The translations under genes and the position numbers were made by a program. Positions 58,752 through 64,000 of a stretch of 64,000 bases of DNA are shown piece after piece. The DNA lies in NCBI GenBank assembly GCA_045538835.1, contig JAZQEF010000026.1, forward strand, positions 62,001 to 126,000. Direction: 5' to 3'. Numbering within the stretch: position 1 is the stretch's first letter; every line of letters starts with the position of its first letter. The DNA is from RGIG6165 sp045538835. GTDB lineage: Bacteria > Bacillota > Clostridia > Oscillospirales > Feifaniaceae. The notes beneath the pieces were generated by a model. The model did no database searches. It saw only the letters and a program-made list of their open reading frames with translations, and was not told the origin of the DNA.

Positions 58752-59582
58752 ATGAAAAAGAAAATTTTAGCACTTTGTGTGGTAATTGCACTTGCTGCTG
58801 TTGCAATTGTTGGCGGCACATTGGCTTACTTCACAGACACAGCAGAAGAAACCAACGTAATCGTAGTAGGTGACGTTTCTGCAAAATTGTACGAATCCAA
58901 GTACCATCGTGGTGCAACGGGTAACAGCTACCTCAAGATGGAAGGTCAGCCGGAACCTCTTACAAACGATGATATCAAGGAAGACTATGAAACATACCAC
59001 ACTGTATATTTACCAAGCGCTACTTTGATGCCATTCAACCTCAAGTCTGAACATCGTGTACAGTCTATGTTTGAAGAATGCACAGTTGCTAAGAACGTTT
59101 ACCTTGAAAACACAAGTGAAACAAACGACTGTTTTGTACGTGTTCGTTACCTTGTTCCTGCGGAAATGGCTGAATATCTCGATATCTTCTATACAGATAC
59201 TCAGTTCATCACTGCAGATAGCGATATTGCAAAAGCAGATGCTCGTTCCCTCAATAACGATGATAAGAGCGAACCAATTATTACTTCTGTTAATTCAACT
59301 GGTGCAAATTTCAAGGCACAGTGCGCTGAAAAATCCGTTGAAAGAGATGGAAAGAATTATATCGTAGCAGAATTTATCTATGCTGAACGTTTAATGCCGG
59401 GCGAATTTACACAGTACAGTCCTATTTCTAAGGTTACTATGGTTCCTACTGTAACGGCTGAAACACTAAATGGTGTTATAAATGATGAGTCTCAGTTCAA
59501 TATTCTGGTTGAGGCTGATATTATTCAGGCTGACGGCTTCTACAACGCTATCGAAGCATTTAATGCATTCGATGCTAAATAA
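58752..59582 (+). CDS. SipW-substrate surface/fibre protein 3
   Basis: A 276-residue protein from ATG 58752 (AAAGGACT upstream); the open frame to 58704 has no ribosome site. The signal region KILALCVVIALAAVAIVGGT is followed by LAYFTDTAEETNVIVVGDV, the clearest SipW-type motif in the cluster. A long insert distinguishes it from its paralogues. The region ENTSETNDCFVRVRYLVP recalls the camelysin/TasA core with an added Cys. It ends ILVEADIIQADGFYNAIEAF, like protein 1. Codon use looks biased to frequent codons, which suggests high expression of a major structural subunit. Confidence 0.88.
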   Translation: MKKKILALCVVIALAAVAIVGGTLAYFTDTAEETNVIVVGDVSAKLYESKYHRGATGNSYLKMEGQPEPLTNDDIKEDYETYHTVYLPSATLMPFNLKSEHRVQSMFEECTVAKNVYLENTSETNDCFVRVRYLVPAEMAEYLDIFYTDTQFITADSDIAKADARSLNNDDKSEPIITSVNSTGANFKAQCAEKSVERDGKNYIVAEFIYAERLMPGEFTQYSPISKVTMVPTVTAETLNGVINDESQFNILVEADIIQADGFYNAIEAFNAFDAK

Positions 59583-59614
59583 TTATATTTTTTTAATTAA
59601 TATGTCTTGTCTGA

Positions 59615-59698
59615 GAACTGCCCAATTTAGGGCAGTTCATATAAGAACATTTGAACACAAGGCTCAAATGTTCTTATATGAACTGTAACTAACCAGTT
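59615..59698 (+). other. Mutually exclusive hairpins between fibre genes 3 and 4
   Basis: GAACTGCCC (59615-59623) pairs with GGGCAGTTC (59630-59638). The second arm overlaps the left half of a 22-bp perfect stem (59633-59654 with 59664-59685, nine-base loop). A further CAGTT at 59694 can compete for AACTG (59681-59685). No T tract follows. Possible roles are mRNA end protection, attenuation, or differential expression of the downstream genes. Confidence 0.65.
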
Positions 59699-59733
59699 AA
59701 TAATATGCAGAATGTCATTGGAAGGAGAAAAAA

Positions 59734-60354
59734 ATGAAGAAAAAGATATTTTTGTATGCGATTGTTTGTATATGTTTGTCAATTGCGATATCAGGCACAC
59801 TTGCTTATTTTACAGACGAAGAGGTGGCACATAATATAATTACTACAGGTGGTGTAAATATTGAAGTGATAGAAAAAACACAGGGAAATGATGATGTGTT
59901 AGTAGATTTTCCAAAAGACGGAATAAAAGGTATAATGCCGGGAAAAACAGTCTCCAAAATTGTACAAGTAAAAAACACAGGAAACAATGAAGCCTGGATA
60001 CGAATCAATGTAGAATCCATCATAACAAATCCTGACGGTGAATATCTTCCTCTGACAATAGGAGAAAGCAAAAAAGTAATAGAGTTTTCTATACTTGACG
60101 GTTGGGTAGACGGCGGTGACGGATATTATTATTTTCAGTCACCTGTTGAACCTAATAAATTGACAGAGGCACTGTTTAAAGAAGTGAAATTTAATCCTCA
60201 TATGGGAAATGAATATCAGAATTGCACTGCAAATATTATTATCAATGCTCAAGCAGTACAAACTGCAAATAATCCTGTTCCTGAAAATGGAAAGGTAACA
60301 GACGTCAAGGGTTGGCCAAGCATTTCGGAAGAGGAGGAAACGGTAAATGATTAA
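59734..60354 (+). CDS. SipW-substrate surface protein 4
   Basis: A 206-residue member of the same family. IFLYAIVCICLSIAISGT is followed by LAYFTDEEVAHNIITTGGV. The mature part has PGKTVSKIVQVKNTGNNEAWIRI, the beta-sandwich strand typical of TasA/CalY, and a C-terminal NIIINAQAVQTANN segment. It comes after the long hairpin and overlaps the adhesin start by eight bases, so it may be produced with the adhesin as a minor or anchoring subunit, comparable to TapA. That comparison is by position, not sequence. Ribosome site GGAAGGAG. Confidence 0.87.
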   Translation: MKKKIFLYAIVCICLSIAISGTLAYFTDEEVAHNIITTGGVNIEVIEKTQGNDDVLVDFPKDGIKGIMPGKTVSKIVQVKNTGNNEAWIRINVESIITNPDGEYLPLTIGESKKVIEFSILDGWVDGGDGYYYFQSPVEPNKLTEALFKEVKFNPHMGNEYQNCTANIIINAQAVQTANNPVPENGKVTDVKGWPSISEEEETVND

Positions 60355-63300
60355 AGAAAACAACGTAATGAATAGAGCAATATCAGTATTCCTCGCAGTT
60401 TCGATGCTGGTTACAAGTTTTTTTAATAGCCTTGCTATGGCATATGCGGAAACGAGCGCATATGAAGATAATATTGGTTGTACAGCTGTATTTAATACAG
60501 AGGTTTACAATTATTTCCCTGTCACTAACGATCCGACAAATTCGGATGCGGATCAGCCCAGTATTACTTTGGAAGATATAGGCGAAGATTTTAAGGTAAT
60601 AATTACAGAATACTATATTCAAGACAATGAGCTTCCTACTCTTTGGTATAAGGTAGAGGCTGCCCCTGGATATGATTCTCCCGAAATGTTAATTCAATAT
60701 CCGTGGGTGCTTCAGAATTATTTGGGCGAATATGCAGATCCATGTGATTCGCTTATTATAGAAAAAATTGAAGAAGACAACATTACTGTTTTTGATGAAG
60801 AAGGTAATGAAGTTGGAAAAAAAATAGAGTTGCCACAATTTGAAAAGATAAAACTCATTGGTGCAAGTTCTATGACAGGTGATGTTGGCTATCAATGGCA
60901 GATTTTTATTGACGATATGTGGATCGATATTTACGGTGAGGATGAGGCGGAATTTACGCTTTCTTTTGGTGTAATCGCTTCTGTTCTTGATGAAAATTAC
61001 GAAGCACATTTAAGACTTGTAACAAAGAAATCCTCAAAGGTTGTCGAAGGTGACGCTATTACAGTCACTCTGATTCCTTATGTTGAGGAGGATGAGCCTG
61101 TAGAAGAAGAGAATCCTGTTGGTTATGAAATTTCCATCTTAAATGACAACGAAGAGATTACAGAAGTAACAAGTGAAAATGACGATTATGAGAATAATCC
61201 GATTGAAAACGGCACAAAAGAATTAAATGAAGAAAAACCAACTTCCGAGAGTGAAGAAACAAACGAACAGAAAACTGATGACTCATCAGAATCAACCACA
61301 AATAATGAAACAGAAATCAAAGAAGAGGCTGACGCCGGTGTTGATGACAGTGTAAACGAGGAAGAAACATCTTCTTCGGAAACAACATCTGATGAAGAAA
61401 ATGTAGTCGAACCAACTTCGGAGAGTGAAGAAACAAATGAACAGAAAACTGATGACTCATCAGAATTGGCAACAAATAATGAAACAGAAATCAAAGAAGA
61501 AACCGACGCCGGTATTGATGACAGTTTAAACGAGGAAGAAAGCACATCTGCTGAAGAAAAGGATGAAAGTTTACTTGGAGCATTTCTTTCGATGTTTTCT
61601 ATGACCGCGTATGCAGTAAACGAGGAAGAGGAACTTGCTCCTGTTGAGGAAGAAACTGAGACAGATAAGGTTACTATAACTGTCAAGTATGTTTACGGTT
61701 CCAATAATCAACCTGTTGATACAGATACTGTTTACGAAATACAGAAAGGCACAAATCTTGACCAAACACTTACGCTTCCCGTTATGGAAGGTTATGATGC
61801 ATATTTAGAGAGTGATACAACAAAAATTTTTACGACATACTCTTTAAACCTGACAAATGTTACCGAAGATACGGTTATAACATTTAAGTACTGGCCGGCA
61901 AAAGTGAACTATACTGTCATTTACTATTGGCAGAACGCCGAAGACGATGATTATACAGAACACGAGCGTCTCACTATGATCGGATTTACGGGTAGTGACA
62001 CAACGGTAGAAGAAAAGGAATACAACGGATTTTACCGGCTTCTGTACGAAAAGGTTCCGATTGCTTCCGACGGAAGTACGGTTATCGAGGTTTATTATGA
62101 CCGCCTGTACTACAAGATGATCTTCAATCTTGACGGAGGTTACGGTGTACAGCCTATATACGCACGATATGGGACTCCAATTACTGTTTCCAATCCAACC
62201 AAAGCAGGTTATAACTTTATAGGTTGGGATAATATTACGAATGGTTCAGGAGATGGAAGTGCAGATAGGCTTCCGGATGAAGTTCCCCCCTATCACAGCG
62301 AATATAAAGCAATTTGGGAAGCTAATGACACCGCTAAAGTTACCGTTGTATATTGGGGTGAAAACGCAGATGACGAGGAGTACTCCTACCTTTCTGATTA
62401 TACACAAGAGATTTATGCGAAACCCGGAACGGTTATAAATTACGGTACGGATAATCTTATCTGTTCGTTAGATGCTCATACACATAACCTTGAGCAAAAC
62501 TGTTATCAACTTGTATGTGATCAGGAATCACATATCCATAGTGATTCGGAATGTAAGCTAGATTGTACCCATGTTCATACTATTGAATGTTATCAAACTA
62601 CTTCTCTATACAACCTGAAAGAAACAACAAAACCAGATGAAAATTTGACGGATACAGGAAATGGTATTTATACTTATACAACGCAAGGGTGGGGAACAAC
62701 TACACATTATTATTTAAAAATAAATAATACGTGGTATTGTGCTTTTGGTTCTATTACCGGTACTAAAAAAGACAACCAACAAATTTCCCTTTCCTGTAGA
62801 CATTCCCACACAGATGCCTGTTACATGTGTGAAAAGTCAGAAATTAAACATGTTCATAGTGTCGCATCTGGATGCTATGAACTGATATGTTCAGTTACAG
62901 AACACACCCATACTGATAGTTGCTATCTAAATGATAACAAATTGGACTCGAATTTGTGGATTTTTAAGAGGTCTGATACCGTCACAGTTGAAGCTGATGG
63001 TTCAACGGTTATGAATGTGTACTATGATAGAGTTTCCTATAATGTAGAGTTCCATAAGAATCAAAGTTGTACCAATGAATACACTAATCTGCGGATTACT
63101 GCTAAATGGGGCGAGAACATTCTGGACAAGTGGCCAACCTATAATGGTAGTTCTAGCTGGCTTGTAGAAGATAAATCCAATACTTGGCAGAACAGCATTC
63201 AGGTAATGCCGGTAGGTGGAGCCAAATTTTGGGGTCCCAAAACGGGAGAGGATAGCTACAAGGCTACATATTATGTAGAAGCACTTCCTGGTGATTCAGA

Positions 63301-64000
63301 TACTTTTGTATACAATGGTGTTACCTATAAATATCATCACGAGGATATAAGTGTTAGCAGCGGTAATGTAACCGAAGAAGAGCAATATGAGATTGAAGGT
63401 TTTACCTATAAAGAAGGTACAAAGATCGGTTCTTCTTACAATAATGCTAAGTTCTATTATACTCGTAACAAATATACTCTCGAATTTAACAACGGAGAAG
63501 AAAGCGTAAAAAAGGAAAGCGTATTGTATGAACAGTCATTGTCGAGTTATGATTTTACACCTGAGGCGCCATCCTTCTATGAACCCGGTTCAGTGGAGTT
63601 TACAGGATGGTATCAGAATCCGGAATGTACAGGCGAGGAGTATATTCTGTCAGAACATACAATGCCGGCAAATAATTTGATCCTTTATGCAAAGTGGGTT
63701 CATGTAACACATACGGTCCGCTTCTATTTGGACAAAACCATTGAAAGAACGGATGGCAATGTTTACACTGCAAAGGTTGATGGAGAGAAAATCAAATATA
63801 AATATGATGTTCCTCACGGAAGTGCTGTTCAAAATCCTTACACTCCACCCGGAGACCCCGAAAAAGGGCAGTATATTTTCATCGGTTGGTTCTACGAGGA
63901 CGATAATGGCAAAGAACAGATGTGGGACTTTGAAAACACCACGGTCACAAGTGATGTTGATATCTACGCAAAGTGGAGTTCTCACTCTCTGGTTACGTAT
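60347..64000 (+). CDS. Very large repeat-containing surface adhesin, 3' end outside the window
   Basis: An open frame of 1218 codons runs to the window edge. Ribosome site GAGGAGG. Residues 1-35 are a signal peptide (AVSMLVTSFFNSLAMAYA). Residues 36-240 are unassigned. Residues 245-408 are acidic and Ser/Thr-rich, with two 43-residue repeats (298-340, 356-399). Residues 409-423 (LLGAFLSMFSMTAYA) look like a second signal-peptide core. After that come MucBP/InlB B-repeat-like modules (TVIYYWQNAEDD, FNLDGGYG, KAGYNFIGWD, FTGWYQNPECTG, AKWV). Residues 709-860 form a His/Cys-rich module with HTHTDSCY-type repeats. A cell-wall anchor is expected beyond the window. Confidence 0.88.
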   Translation, partial: MIKENNVMNRAISVFLAVSMLVTSFFNSLAMAYAETSAYEDNIGCTAVFNTEVYNYFPVTNDPTNSDADQPSITLEDIGEDFKVIITEYYIQDNELPTLWYKVEAAPGYDSPEMLIQYPWVLQNYLGEYADPCDSLIIEKIEEDNITVFDEEGNEVGKKIELPQFEKIKLIGASSMTGDVGYQWQIFIDDMWIDIYGEDEAEFTLSFGVIASVLDENYEAHLRLVTKKSSKVVEGDAITVTLIPYVEEDEPVEEENPVGYEISILNDNEEITEVTSENDDYENNPIENGTKELNEEKPTSESEETNEQKTDDSSESTTNNETEIKEEADAGVDDSVNEEETSSSETTSDEENVVEPTSESEETNEQKTDDSSELATNNETEIKEETDAGIDDSLNEEESTSAEEKDESLLGAFLSMFSMTAYAVNEEEELAPVEEETETDKVTITVKYVYGSNNQPVDTDTVYEIQKGTNLDQTLTLPVMEGYDAYLESDTTKIFTTYSLNLTNVTEDTVITFKYWPAKVNYTVIYYWQNAEDDDYTEHERLTMIGFTGSDTTVEEKEYNGFYRLLYEKVPIASDGSTVIEVYYDRLYYKMIFNLDGGYGVQPIYARYGTPITVSNPTKAGYNFIGWDNITNGSGDGSADRLPDEVPPYHSEYKAIWEANDTAKVTVVYWGENADDEEYSYLSDYTQEIYAKPGTVINYGTDNLICSLDAHTHNLEQNCYQLVCDQESHIHSDSECKLDCTHVHTIECYQTTSLYNLKETTKPDENLTDTGNGIYTYTTQGWGTTTHYYLKINNTWYCAFGSITGTKKDNQQISLSCRHSHTDACYMCEKSEIKHVHSVASGCYELICSVTEHTHTDSCYLNDNKLDSNLWIFKRSDTVTVEADGSTVMNVYYDRVSYNVEFHKNQSCTNEYTNLRITAKWGENILDKWPTYNGSSSWLVEDKSNTWQNSIQVMPVGGAKFWGPKTGEDSYKATYYVEALPGDSDTFVYNGVTYKYHHEDISVSSGNVTEEEQYEIEGFTYKEGTKIGSSYNNAKFYYTRNKYTLEFNNGEESVKKESVLYEQSLSSYDFTPEAPSFYEPGSVEFTGWYQNPECTGEEYILSEHTMPANNLILYAKWVHVTHTVRFYLDKTIERTDGNVYTAKVDGEKIKYKYDVPHGSAVQNPYTPPGDPEKGQYIFIGWFYEDDNGKEQMWDFENTTVTSDVDIYAKWSSHSLVTY
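61238..61541 (+). repeat. Two tandem 130-bp coding repeats in the adhesin
   Basis: Bases 61238-61367 and 61412-61541 are near-identical and keep the reading frame (period 174 bp). They encode copies of an acidic PTSESEETNEQKTDDSSE module. Unit number may vary between strains through slippage or recombination. Confidence 0.85.

Noticed and set aside
61186..61686. 166-residue Ser-rich minus-strand ORF
   Set aside because: It is the complement of the acidic Glu/Ser/Thr repeat region of the adhesin and has no ribosome site.
1..64000. CRISPR arrays, tRNA or rRNA genes
   Set aside because: No regularly spaced direct repeats, and no cloverleaf or rRNA-like sequence was seen on either strand by eye; a dedicated scan (tRNAscan, Infernal) could still find something missed.

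Overview
The window reads as a chromosomal segment of an endospore-forming Firmicute of the class Clostridia, probably an uncultured Oscillospiraceae/Ruminococcaceae-type gut organism. The evidence is the gene set and its order: spo0A, yabP/yabQ, a SpoVB-type flippase, miaB-ylbF-mutS-mutL-miaA-hfq, ylmE-sepF-ylmG-divIVA-ileS, HrcA-type CIRCE control of groESL, AT-leaning sequence, strong AGGAGG ribosome sites and U-tract terminators. I saw no rRNA, tRNA or CRISPR array.

Layout. 1-4.7 kb: tail of an unknown gene, spo0A, a CarD-family regulator, ispD-ispF, and a DUF3343/class V aminotransferase pair. 4.7-8.4 kb: cdaA-cdaR (c-di-AMP synthesis) and a COG2509 flavoprotein. 8.6-9.8 kb: an AGCS symporter on the minus strand. 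9.9-17.9 kb: recJ, relA, dtd, a metallo-beta-lactamase-fold hydrolase, hemZ, a uridine kinase-like protein and a zinc-ribbon protein, mostly with ATGA overlaps. 18-22.7 kb: a yabM-yabN-(HU)-yabO-yabP-yabQ-divIC-yabR block matching Bacillus subtilis order. 22.9-32.9 kb: a 23S rRNA methyltransferase-like gene, groESL, nfeD/SPFH, mtaB, an HPr-like protein, a D,D-carboxypeptidase, pgi and an orphan P-loop protein. 33-48.6 kb: a tRNA modification/mismatch repair block, then a cell-division block running to ileS, lspA and rluD. 48.6-55.2 kb: split transketolase, a DtxR-family regulator, a pst phosphate ABC operon and a convergent PiT phosphate permease.

55.4-64 kb is the accessory part and the most interesting. 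A stand-alone tyrosine recombinase (55496-56332) is followed by a 26-bp perfect inverted repeat (56336-56361 and 56607-56632) enclosing about 245 bp. The enclosed segment holds overlapping divergent sigma-A-like promoters, and the repeats contain UUCG-loop hairpins with T tracts. Immediately downstream are a SipW-type signal peptidase, four proteins with SipW-type (TasA/camelysin-like) signal peptides, and a very large adhesin that runs off the window. I read this as a phase-variable surface fibre/adhesin locus switched by site-specific DNA inversion. The inversion would also change the RNA hairpins just before sipW, comparable in principle to the cwpV switch of Clostridioides difficile.

Smaller oddities are two copies of a MITE-like element inserted between a gene end and its terminator, a dyad-symmetric array of small hairpins punctuated by GCGATAT, ribosome-site-sequestering hairpins before cdaA and yabP, a phosphate-binding lipoprotein whose two lobes are in swapped order, a PiT gene whose ribosome site and ATG are out of frame with the conserved N terminus, and a 197-nt yabQ/divIC overlap.
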